From Tenodera sinensis (lineage: Eukaryota > Arthropoda > Insecta > Mantodea > Mantidae), in the NCBI GenBank assembly GCA_030765045.1, contig CM060964.1, positions 154,096,490 through 154,160,489 of the forward strand: a DNA stretch of 64,000 bases, written 5' to 3'. Within the stretch, counting starts at the first letter, position 1; each line of letters opens with the position of its first letter. Below are positions 1 to 10,122 of this stretch, piece by piece. Position numbers and translations under genes: made by a program. The notes beneath the pieces are model-generated. The model was not told the DNA's origin, did no database searches, and worked only from the letters and a program-made list of their open reading frames with translations.

Positions 1-2034
1 TAATAAGCTGCAAATTACTCCAGTGCCTGTGAAAGCATATTATTTTTTTCCTTGTTACGTTTCTCTCACAACTTCCTGTAATACAATAAACTGTCGATAA
101 AGGTCTGTATTATTGCATTATGCAAAGAACGTGCCAGTGTAGGCAATTTCAATGCTGAAAATATGATCCTTAAGTCAAGCAATCTATTTATAGACTGCTG
201 GGCACAAGCGTTATCTCACAGCAGCACACGGAAACTCTTGATTGACACAACACTGGTAAGATTGTTACTTCTGTAATAGTATGCAAGCATCTGCCATGTG
301 GATTATTTGTCTTATACAGTTTTTCTGTTTGAAATAGAATGAACTGGTGTTCAACACTATTCTATATTGTGCTCTCTGAAGTGACAATAACATGTAAGTA
401 CATGTAATCCTAAAGTAAATATGTCTTATAGCTATTAGTTTTGGGGATAAGTTTGCAATTCTGCGCTAACAAAAAATGCAAACCATAATATGCAAGTCTG
501 TTAGTTATTTCTTTTTTGTTTTTCATTATTTTTAGATTACATTCAGAGATACGGTGTGTAACAATTATGGCATCACATTCAAAGGAGTTATGCTGGTTAG
601 TATAGGTTTGTTCCAACACGATCCAGTATCAGTTCTGGCATGTTCTGTACCTAAGTAGGACTGCAACATGACAAAACTTCCACTAATTCTGAGAGTGTGC
701 TCGATTGTGAATGTGCGTAAGAAAACATTGGTATTAGTTTGGAACGCTTTCAGAAACGCTTGTTGGAACAGACTCTACATCACTTGAACCATTATTAATC
801 TCTGACATTGAATAACTGCGCATGTGTAGTAGGCTATTAGTCTATACGATTTGCACATGTCCAGAATTTGCTGCTCCTGCTCTTGTCCAAGAACCAATTT
901 CACTGGCTACAAACTAGTTCCCAAAATGTTGGAACAGCAAAGCAAGCTGGACAGGTCTGAAGGATTTTCTGTCATATTTGGAACACTGCTTAGCTACTAT
1001 GCATGCTCAAGATAACAAAACTGAATCTGGATCATGTCGGAACAAACCTTGTATAGCCTACAACACGTGCTCAGATTATTCAGAATCACAGATTAATAAT
1101 GGCTCAAGTAATGTTGCAACCATACAAACTTCCGAACTAATTCTGGACATGTGCATAAGAAAATGTTGGTATTAGTTCGGAAGGCGTTCAGAATGCACTC
1201 AAAACCGCTTGTTGGAACAAACCTAATAAATGACAATAACTTTTCCAAAGAAATTCATGATGCTTGTGATACAATTGACGTGATTCTTCCTCCTGATCCA
1301 AACAGTCTGACTGATGAAGATGAAACACTACAGGTATAGTAAATGTGAATGATGTTCCCAGCCCAGTTGAAGTACATTTCACTGCCTCTGAAAAGAGTGA
1401 CATACAGGAAACGAATGACTCTAGGTTTGAAAAGTCAATCAAAAAAAGGAAATCTTGAGACTGACCAACATAATACAAAAAATGTGCTTTCAAGCACACA
1501 AAAATTCCAGAAAATAGCCATGCTTCAAATGAAAAATGGGAAGAAATGAAAACATGTTTGAAGGATTGCATGCTCATTGAGATTCTGCAAAAAATGCAAG
1601 TAACACTCTTCCAAAGATGTTTTAACTGTTACCGCAGTTGATAATACGCTTTTACCACACCAAATGTTTCAATTAATAAGTGGTTTGGCTTTAAATGATC
1701 TGTAATTGCTTTAAGAAATAAAGTTTCATCATAAAATACATGAACTTGATGGAAATGTATTCATTCATCATTATAGAATGTTTTAATACCATTAACACCC
1801 AGCAGGTGATTTTGGGACACTGGCTGAATAAGAAGGCAAACAAAATATGTTGACACACTGTATGCTAAACGAATGCAACACATGTTTTTTTCTTAATTTT
1901 TGAAAAAAAAAAAAATAAGTTGGACATAATGGCGGCAGAACCGTTATATTCGGGAATGTATATTATATACCTTACCTTGTATTTCTCTGCCAACTACTTG
2001 TACAATATATTAAGCACCAACATCATTTATATAC
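1..2034. other. AT-rich region with one degenerate coding-like stretch
   Basis: No intact gene. Between about 970 and 1600 short open stretches on the + strand keep an acidic segment (DTIDVILPPDPNSLTDEDE) that faintly recalls the N-terminus of piggyBac-type transposases (DIxITPPD...LTDED). That is too weak for a firm call. A ~100-bp block at about 670-770 recurs in altered form at about 1130-1230. The rest (1-660, 1620-2034) shows nothing I recognise. Confidence 0.3.
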
Positions 2035-2499
2035 AATACTAGCCTAACCTAAGATGGGCTAAATTTCAATAACAATCCTGTTCACATACACACACTAACC
2101 TAACAATGGCTAAATTTCAGTAACACAGGAACCTGTCATCCAGTTCATATACACACACTAACCCAACACGGGCTACATTTTGATAACACAGGCATTCTCA
2201 TCCCGTTCATACACACACTAACCTAACATGGGCTAAATTTTGGTAACACAGGACCCAGTCATCCCATTCATGTACATGTATTATTTTGACCCATCTAACC
2301 TAAACTAACACAAACTAAATTTTGATCAAAGAGCCCTATCATCCTGTTCATATACACACACAATAACCTAATCTAACAATAGCTAAATTTTGATAACACA
2401 GAACCCTCTCACCCATTCATACACACAAGCTAACCTAGCCTAACAAGGGCAAATTTCAATATACGACCCTGTCATCATGTTTGCATACACACACTAACC
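2035..2499. repeat. Minisatellite, ~62-bp unit, about 7 diverged copies
   Basis: Repeated units contain ACCTAAC..GGGCTAAATTTTGATAACACAGG, then a segment like CCTGTCATCCCGTTCAT, and end in ATACACACACTA. Units are 56-77 bp long and visibly diverged. A leftover partial unit follows at about 2838-2890, beyond the inserted SINE-like element, so the array was split by that insertion. Confidence 0.8.
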
Positions 2500-2836
2500 T
2501 TCTTCTAATTGCCCTCCTCTTATGGAGGACTTACACGCCTGTGCCTAGGATTAGATGCCTATTGGATGCAGAGGAACCTATGGACCGGACAGAAGTGGGC
2601 AATCAGCCCAGCACCAGGCATGAATATGAGGAACAGAATGATATGAAATGCACGCAAAATGGATAATTGGGTAAGTGATGATGGAGCAGTTGGTGGAATC
2701 AGTGGTGGGGGAAACTGGAGAAAACCAGACCAGACACCACTTCGTCCACCACGAATACCACATGCGAGTACATAGGATCTAACCCAGACTGCCTTGGAGA
2801 TAGGCGAATGGCCTACTGCTCGGTCACCTACCTAAT
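2500..2836 (-). mobile_element. SINE family B, degraded copy
   Basis: On the minus strand, 2833 down to about 2670 matches the family B SINE at 29048-29295. It keeps the tRNA-like head (CTGAGCAG…-type A box remnant), then CATGTGGTATTCGTGGTGGACGAAG.., GTTTTCTCCAG and GTTTCCCCC.ACC. The 2500-2660 part is a different 3' extension containing CCTCTTATGGAGGACTTACA on the + strand. It interrupts the ~62-bp minisatellite. Several substitutions in both Pol III boxes show an old, inactive copy. Confidence 0.65.
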
Positions 2837-3005
2837 AAAATTTAAACAGCACAGGTCATAGTTATCCCATTCATATACACGCACTAACCTAGGCAGGACC
2901 CTGTTAGGCATTGTAGGCTAGTCAGCAGGTAACAAAAAGAAAGAAAGATCTAAAGATACCTCTACAAAGTGGCTGGGCCCTAATGACCTAGTTGTCGACG
3001 GGCCC

Positions 3006-3505
3006 TTAACCCTTTCATGCCTGGTGAGTATTATAAGATACATAGGCTTTTTTTCCTATTTGTACTAGTTTTAACTTTTTTTTCTGCTATATTCTTGTTG
3101 TACTGTCTGTCACCAATTAAAAATACATATTTGAGACGTTTTGAATTGTAAAAAATTATTTTTTTTACAATTTATATTGTAGTGTTTTTTTATAAGAAAA
3201 GAAGCAAAATCCATGCAACCACAGTCAAATGATACCCTGTCATCATCCACGCGTACCATCACACCGATTATTTTACGTGGGCCCTCCCCGTCCTTTGCCA
3301 CAGGCACATTTGGCTGCGGTTGCCGAGACTCGAACTCATGACCTCAGGCTTTGAGTGCATGGCCAGTGCACTACGTGTTGCCTCAACGATCATGGCTATT
3401 CAAGCCAGCAGGCTGAAGGTGTCCCAGATCGCCTAATCTAAACCGGTTTCGAATTAGAGGAAGAACAGCATACGTAGCAAAATAATTCAGGCATGAAAGG
3501 GTTAA
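3006..3505. mobile_element. piggyBac-like non-autonomous element (TTAA), copy 1
   Basis: Bounded by TTAA on both sides (3006-3009, 3502-3505). Ends are inverted: CCCTTTCATGCCTG at the left and CAGGCATGAAAGGG at the right. TTAA duplication plus a CCCTTT end is the signature of the piggyBac superfamily. No transposase is encoded. On the minus strand it holds a tRNA-like segment with A box TAGTGCACTGG and B box GTTCGAGTC at about 3330-3380. It shares its interior with the copy at 30867-31377 in opposite orientation. Inserted into a LINE tail. Confidence 0.82.
3325..3385 (-). promoter_or_regulatory. tRNA-like internal Pol III promoter inside the TTAA element
   Basis: Minus-strand A box TAGTGCACTGG fits TRGYNNANNNG and, about 30 nt on, GTTCGAGTC fits the B box GWTCRANNC. 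The spacing suits a tRNA or SINE head. The other family member keeps a decayed version (GTTTGAATC at about 31053). Function is inferred only from the motifs. Confidence 0.5.
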
Positions 3506-3738
3506 ACACAACTAACTCACTCACTCACACTCACTCTAAAGTGGCCGGAGAACTGTGCCTATGCATAAAACATGATACAATACAATAATCTGTGCATAGC
3601 CATAGGATGTTCTTGCACACCAATACTTTGAGCACCTTCCGCCATCCATAAAACAAAAGTTTTTCTTGAAAAACACAGTGTTTATGCAATAATTTCTACA
3701 CAAATACAGTACAAAACCATTTTTGAACATATAAAACT

Positions 3739-3874
3739 ATTTATTACAGCTTCACGGGTGATCAGCCATGTGAGGTTTAAAAATATTGAGCTTTCAGCCA
3801 TTGAAGACTCTATGACCGAAAGCTCAATGTTTTTAAACCTCACACAGCTGATCACCCGTGAAGCTGTAATAAAT
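3739..3874. repeat. Inverted-repeat element family F, copy 1 (short hairpin)
   Basis: Two ~63-bp arms, both built of ATTTATTACAGCTTCACGGG, TGATCAGC, a GTGAGGTTTAAAAA motif and a TTGAGCTTTC motif, face each other across a ~10-bp loop. The flank at 3880-3905 (GCCGTGAAAGCTTTAAATCTTACA) is shared with the elements at 5980 and 33912. No coding capacity. Confidence 0.8.
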
Positions 3875-4041
3875 AACGCGTGCCGTGAAAGCTTTAAATC
3901 TTACATATAACACTAGTTCCTAAACAGTTTCTTGCTGAATATCCGTCACCCAAGTGAAATAAAACTATTACAGCCAGGATATGTAGAGAATTTGCACATA
4001 AAAATTAAGTTTGACCACCAGATAAAACTTTTAAAATCGTT

Positions 4042-4416
4042 ATCAGGAATAAAATATATATCAATTGCACTATATTTCACTTGTTTTCTCAAGAAGTTCG
4101 TTTACTGCATAATAATCCATTTTTGTAAAGTAGAACCTGTTTTAAGAGCTCATTTACTCCCATCATCAACCTGATACTGTTTGTTGGGTTTCATTTAATA
4201 TTTAAATTGAATATGGATTGATATCGGTAATAGTGAATAATCCATATTCAATTTAAATATCAAATGAAACCCAACAAACAGCATCAGGTTGATGATGGGA
4301 GTAAATGAGCTCTTAAAACAGGTTCTACTTTACAAAAATGGATTGTTATGCAGTAAACGAACTTCTTGAGAAAATGAGTGAAATATAGTGCAATTGATAT
4401 ATATTTTATTCCTGAT
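4042..4416. repeat. Long near-perfect palindrome, 178-bp arms
   Basis: Left arm 4042-4219 and right arm 4239-4416 are reverse complements with about five mismatches (roughly 97% identity), separated by 19 bp. The loop and arm tip (ATTGAATATGGATTGATATC onward, 39 bp) occur again as a direct repeat at 4418-4456. No ends typical of a DNA transposon and no target duplication were seen. The high identity means a recent event. Confidence 0.9.
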
Positions 4417-4456
4417 AATTGAATATGGATTGATATCGGTAATAGTGAACAATCCA

Positions 4457-4850
4457 GGTCCCATGTGACTGCTCACCATCCCTCTCATGAACTTGTTTCC
4501 TTCACCACTACTTCCATGCACATCTTTTAACTCCTCAACCACCGCTTGAAGGCACAGTATTTCCCACACCACTTGAGTGTCTCCATCTATATTTACACCA
4601 GCACACCATTAATTTCTATAACAGGAAAAAGAAATACCGAAAGAAACAAACTAACTTAGTCCCTCACTTTTCTTATTAAATAGTTTCTGTAACTACAGAA
4701 AGTGCATGGTAATATAATCGCAATTTTTTGAAGTGTGGTCAATCTGCAAGCCTGGAATAATTTCTAAAAAAGATGATTTACTCAAGTGCCAAAGGCATAA
4801 TGTCGGATAATGTTTTGTATTTACCAAAACACTTCAAATGGAATTTTAAA
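4457..4850. other. No gene; one dispersed-repeat fragment
   Basis: Nothing coding. About 4795-4830 (GTCGGATAATGTTTTGTATT) resembles pieces of the inverted repeat pair at 5268-5513 and 6308-6560. Confidence 0.5.
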
Positions 4851-5250
4851 CACTTTTAACACTATATTGCACTGCTTTATTGCACAAGTATTAAGAATAC
4901 ACCTTTAGGAATAATAATTGACACACATAATATGCTATTTATTTGTGTAAATGTCTGTATACTGCACTTAATTGAGGCAAGGTGCACAAACTCGAGGAAT
5001 TGAACAAAACAATAGTGAAACACTTTATCCAAGGCATAATGAGAGCAATTCTCTCCTGCTCATCCCTTCCATCTCCTGTTGAGCTGTTGCCAACATCGGC
5101 ACTCAAAATACAAGCACCTGCACCTTGCCTCAATTAAGTGCAGTTTGCATACACTTGGACAAATAAATAACATTGTGTATCAACTATTGTTCCTAAAGGT
5201 GTATTCTTAATAATTGTGCAATAAAACTGTGCAATATAGTGTTAAAAGTG
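4851..5250. repeat. Inverted repeat, ~135-bp arms
   Basis: Arms 4851-4986 and 5119-5250 are imperfect reverse complements sharing TGTTAAAAGTG, GCAATATAG, AAGGTGTATTCTTAAT and CACCTTGCCTCAATTAAGTG. The spacer is 132 bp. The inner motif CACCTTGCCTCAATTAAGTG also occurs at about 7099-7118, so the arm belongs to a dispersed family. Divergence is clearly higher than in the 4042-4416 palindrome. Confidence 0.8.
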
Positions 5251-5267
5251 CAGATTCACTTGCTAAC

Positions 5268-6560
5268 ATAGTTCCCTGCTTTTCATATGTTCGCAATACC
5301 ACCTTGCCTGCCTTCCCCCCATACTACATGCCCTCTGTGTATAGTGTATATCTAATGAAGTTCAAAAAAATACCTATTTGCTTGTTTTTAAGAGTTTCAG
5401 GAGGCAGTATCATGATGTTAAAACAATAACGTACTGATATTATTTATCAAGGTACCCAACATTCTCTGATGTAAGTATTTGTGACAAAAATTGGGTTTTA
5501 GTATGTATGAAACATCCATTTATTTTAAAGGATTGGAACAGCAAATTATAATTTACACAGGAAGCAAATACATCTTAATTTATTTTTATTTTAAAAAGAA
5601 CTTCACAACAATGCACATCAATAAGGTGATAAATTTGTTATTATTTAAGTGTTTTCATGTTCATATAGTATCCATAGATTTATTATTTATACATTTTAAA
5701 GAATGAAAACACAGAAAGGATAATTTTGACACAAAATAAATATATGTTATTAGCCGACAAAGCGAACAGGTAAATCAGAAAATATGTACAACAGCGATTA
5801 CATTTATGTCATTCGAATGTTCAGGAAGAGTATATCAGGTGAAGTACACACACTGTAGATACAATAGCTGCAATCAGGTCATGATGAAGGCAGTTTTATC
5901 TATCAACAAGGGACAGAATGACATACGTCATACGAGTTCTGCAATTGATAAGACTAAAATAACTGTTAATAATAGATTGTGGATCAAGGCTTCACGGGTG
6001 ATCAGCTGTGTCAGATTTACAAAGGTCGAGCTTTCGGCAGGCTGAACCTCAGCCTGCCAGCAGGTCGTTGTCGTCGACTTTTCATCCTGAAGATGGCCGA
6101 AAGCTCGACCTTTATAAATCTGACGCGGCTAACCACCCGTGAAGCCTTGATCCATAATGCTCGCCGTGAAAGCTTAAAATCTTACATTGGGAAACAGATT
6201 ATTGGAACCAGAAGTTGACAGAGTGACAATTTCTATAGGATAGGTAGCAACAATGACAGTGAGACATCTTTCATTGAAAGCTATTGTCGATGAAATATTT
6301 GGCAGATAATGTTTCGTATATACCAAAGTCCAATTTTCGTCAAAAACACTTATGTTAGAAAGTGTTGAGTACCTTGATAAATAACGCCAGAACTTGTTTT
6401 AGGATCATGATACTGCCTACTGAAACTCTTAAAAGCATGAAACTTTTTGGAACCTTGTTAGATAGCGGACACTGTACACAGAGGGAATGAAGAAGGGGCA
6501 AAAGCAAGGTAGGGAAAGATGGGGAAACTAGTATTGCCAACATATGAAAAGCAGGAACTG
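5268..6560. repeat. Widely spaced inverted repeat pair enclosing hairpin F2
   Basis: The segment 5268-5513 recurs in reverse at 6308-6560. Shared landmarks: CCTGCTTTTCATATGTT, CCCTCTGTGTA, TTTTAAGAGTTTCAG, GGCAGTATCATGAT and TTATTTATCAAGGTAC. Arms are ~250 bp and about 75-80% alike by eye. They flank unrelated DNA (5514-5979) and the hairpin at 5980-6154. Origin is unknown; it may be two independent insertions of one family in opposite orientation. Confidence 0.65.
5980..6154. repeat. Inverted-repeat element family F, copy 2
   Basis: Arms 5980-6038 and 6096-6154 share TGGATCAAGGCTTCACGGG, CAGATTTA and GGTCGAGCTTTCGGC. The right side holds CTGAAGA (6087-6093) followed by TGGCC and GAAAG, a hammerhead-like order of motifs. 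The flank GCCGTGAAAGCTTAAAATCT at 6164-6183 is shared with copies 1 and 3. Interior GCAGGCTGA…TCAGCCTGC forms a further small hairpin. Confidence 0.8.
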
Positions 6561-6983
6561 TCAGCAACATATGTAGGAAATGGTGCGAACAGTGGAAATG
6601 CATCTATTTGTATGACATGGCATACGACGGATGTGAGTACAATCTCATCAATTTTCAATAGGCATTTTGCGGGTGAGAAGAGCCGTTGATGGACCTGTTA
6701 CTGATGCATGATGTCCTCAGAAGATGTATGACGTGAAACCTATGGAAACAATACCACTTTACAAAAATATGCAAGGGGGATACTTCCACTATAAAAGGTA
6801 AGATTAGACCCTATCCTGCAAAGCATCCTGTCATCTTGCTCATATTTACACACCCTATTATGTAGTCAGTGTTGTTTCCGTGTACTCGCAACACCACGTG
6901 CTTGTGTTTCGAGTGCCGATCTTGGCAACATCACAACTGACGGAAGAAATGAGAAGGGGAGGAACGTTCCCATGTTGCCTTGG
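6561..6983. other. No recognisable feature
   Basis: Unannotated DNA between the inverted repeat and a truncated SINE. No coding sequence, terminal repeats or tandem repeats were identified. Confidence 0.5.
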
Positions 6984-7046
6984 TTGTTGTTGTTGTTGTT
7001 GTTGTAGTGTTTAACGCCCGCTTTTACTACTACGGCACCGCAGGCG
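6984..7046 (-). mobile_element. SINE family B, 5'-truncated 63-bp copy
   Basis: On the minus strand this is only the tail of the SINE (GCCTGCGGTGCCGTAGTAGT, GCGGGCGTTAAACACTACAA, then (CAA)n). It is flanked by a perfect 12-bp target duplication, ATGTTGCCTTGG, at 6972-6983 and 7047-7058. This is textbook 5' truncation during target-primed reverse transcription and shows that the (CAA)n/(CTA)n end is the true 3' end. Confidence 0.9.
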
Positions 7047-7058
7047 ATGTTGCCTTGG

Positions 7059-8478
7059 GTGAAGCGCGTCGCCATAATTTCGTTCGGTTGGTCAACTTTG
7101 TGCACCTTGCCTCAATTAAGTGCAGTGCTTTGGTAGACGTGAAACATTATCCCAAACACTAACCTTGACGCTACTACGTAGCATACGCCATAGGTCATCA
7201 GGAAATTGGCACGCTAGGACAAAATCTGACGCAGGTATAACAGTTTAGTGTTATAAATTTTCACTGCTCATTTCCTTACGTATTACGTAAGCTGTCAGCC
7301 ATACAATTCCGTCAGTATCATAACCACATGTAAGCAGCGATTAGAATTCTAAGTCATTTGGCCCAAGTTCTTGAATGTACCATATGAACTGTACTAAGAC
7401 TTTAGAAACTACAGGATTTTCCGCACTTTACATTACATTAATTACGTCTTATTTATGCATATCTTGTTTGTTGATAACCCTTTTTAAGGTCAATCCTTGC
7501 AATAACGCTACGAGAGATAAGTCAGGTTTCCTCTTACTGGACCAATAAATAATAATAATACTTATCATCATTAATTATCATTATCATGAGTATTACTACT
7601 AGTTCTACTACTACTACTACTACTACTACTACTATTACAATTGAATTTGTTATATTGAAACCTGTTTGCTGCGTTATGTCACAGAGTTGTATCCTTGAAA
7701 CTCGAAGATTTTAGTGCACTTTCAATAAATCAGTCATATTTATAATAAGAAAGCAACTTGCCTTGTTGTACAGCTAACTTAATTTCGAATCATCACCTCC
7801 AGTTATTACTGGCACTGCACAATACCATTAACTTACAAAAACACTTTTCCTTCCTTTCCCTCTCTTGGTCCGCAGCTCTATCGAAATCACAGAACACCAA
7901 CCTTAGTGCAGTGTTGCCATATTCAAAAAACGCGCGAACCGTGCGCACGCTAGAAATGGACAGTATTTTCGCTCAGAGGACCCTACAACAGGTATAATAT
8001 AAAAAATGAAAACTTTTAATATAGCCATATGCATAGAATAGTCGCATTCGTGTATTTAGCAGGTTTTTGTTTTGAAACCATACACAAGAGATCAAGAGAA
8101 TACTTCAAACTTATATATCGCGCTTCATTCAAATAACACTGGTCAACAATGAAAATGTTAAATAATTTCCGCTGATTCTTACCTATTTGTATGTCCCAAA
8201 TCAAAAAATCGAGTTAGAAATGCTCCATCACCCACAAATTTTTTGTAATATTAAAAAAACTGTAATGATTATTAGCATAGGGTGGTAAATGTGCTGATTA
8301 AAATAAAGTAGTTTTATCGTATTAGGTCAACAAATACGGCAATTTGTAATTGTAATTTTAGGTCATTGTTGTCTGTGACTTCAGGAATGACGATGTCCTA
8401 CAACGAGCCTCTCCAAAACTGTGCTTTTACCCTGCAGGTGAATGTTTACCACAGAACACCTAGTAGTTAATGTTTACT
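7059..8478. other. No gene; small repeats only
   Basis: Holds another copy of the CACCTTGCCTCAATTAAGTG motif near 7099, a (CTA)n microsatellite at about 7588-7635, and a ~100-bp stretch at 7880-7985 (AGAACACCAACCTTAG…CACGCTAGAAATGGAC) that reappears inverted at 17150-17265. Nothing coding. Confidence 0.5.
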
Positions 8479-9116
8479 CCAACAGCCAGGCGCGGCTCCT
8501 CAGGGTAGGCAGGGTAGGCACTGCCTACCCTATCGTAATACATCAACAAATAATGTTTAAGTATGATTCTGCATTTTATCATTTGAACCGTCATTTTCCC
8601 CTAAATTCCAGTCCAAGAAAAGTTTTCTCGGTTATAATGACCAGCGCATGGTCAAATCCTTTAATCTCAATTCCGATTCATCAAAACTGCGCTGCGTGTT
8701 TGAAACGCGCGGCAGAAATGATACGCATGGAACCTGGGTAGTGGAGAGCAGGCTAGCTTAACCTCTGCCTGCCCGGCCCCCTTTCCTCAGTACGAGGCCC
8801 TTGAACAGGGATAAGGAAACATTCGGTCTGTATATGCACTCCGAGCATGCGTAGACGCGTCTGCCAGCAGTCCGAGCACTTGCCGGCCCAAATCCGAATT
8901 TATGCGACATTTTCCGAACAGCCATACTCCACGAACGAAGATCTCAGAGATCTGAATCTGTCGTTATCTCTGTGTAATACCAGTATGACCGACTTAATTA
9001 GTGAACTATTACAAATTTCGCTTTCGCGGCGCACTAACAATGAAAAGAGGAGTGATTTAGCTATTTAACACAAAGCTGCAGTCAGACAATTTTTCAATTT
9101 CTTAATCTATTTTAGT

Positions 9117-9375
9117 CATGGGTGTAGCGAAACGGGGGCAAGGGGGGCCACGGCTCCCCCTTGGAAGTTGGTGAACTTAATGTGCAGTCAGTTACTGACC
9201 TTTAAACTATTATTTTAATTTTGATGTAAAGAACAATTTTTGTTTAGCACAAATTAATACGGTTATCTGCAACAAATACTATAAATTTTGACAGTAAAAT
9301 AATGATTTAATATTATATGAATGCAAATTTCCAACATGTGCCCCCCCCCTGGAAAAAAGTCTGCCGACACTCGTG
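9117..9375 (+). mobile_element. hAT MITE family M, copy 1
   Basis: 259 bp between an exact 8-bp duplication ATTTTAGT (9109-9116, 9376-9383). Left end CATGGGTGTAGCGAAACGGG; right end …GTCTGCCGACACTCGTG. It has G-rich and C-rich subterminal tracts (GGGGGCAAGGGGGG, GCCCCCCCCCTGG) and an AT-rich core. No coding capacity. Same family as 15823-16071 and 32834-33090. Confidence 0.93.
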
Positions 9376-9502
9376 ATTTTAGTTTTGGCGGTAATTCGTC
9401 CGTAAGTCACACTCATTCACTCTGCTCTTATTAAACAACCAAACAATATATTGTTTGCGTTATCCGCAATGACTTCGCCCCCTATATTTGGATAAACGGG
9501 GT

Positions 9503-9904
<402 letters not shown>

Positions 9905-10122
9905 GTTACTGTTACACTTTGCCTACCCTAAAATTTTGACTGCGAGCCGCCACTGCCAACAGCAGACCAGGAAGGTTTGTTACAGTTACAAACTGTCCTG
10001 CATAGTAGCCTCCTCAAATTAAAAGAGCTTATGAGTGTTATTTTGACAATAAAATTGATGAGAATAAGTTTTGGGCTCTAGAAATCTGTTGTGCCAAATT
10101 TACAACACTATTAACCGGCTGG

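Larger units (their letters stand above)
2965..3536 (+). mobile_element. 3' end of LINE family A, split by a TTAA element
   Basis: GGGCCCTAATGACCTAGTTG..GACGGGCCCTTAA at 2974-3009 is the end of the LINE whose longer copy lies at 59999-61115. After the inserted element the LINE resumes at 3506 with ACACAACTAACTCACTCACTC, i.e. the (TCAC)n tail of the family. The two halves fit together exactly at the TTAA, which fixes the order of events: LINE first, TTAA element later. The 5' limit is uncertain. Confidence 0.8.

Noticed and set aside
1188..1577. 129-residue minus-strand reading frame
   Set aside because: Opposite strand of the weak coding-like stretch; no motif, composition typical of a chance frame.
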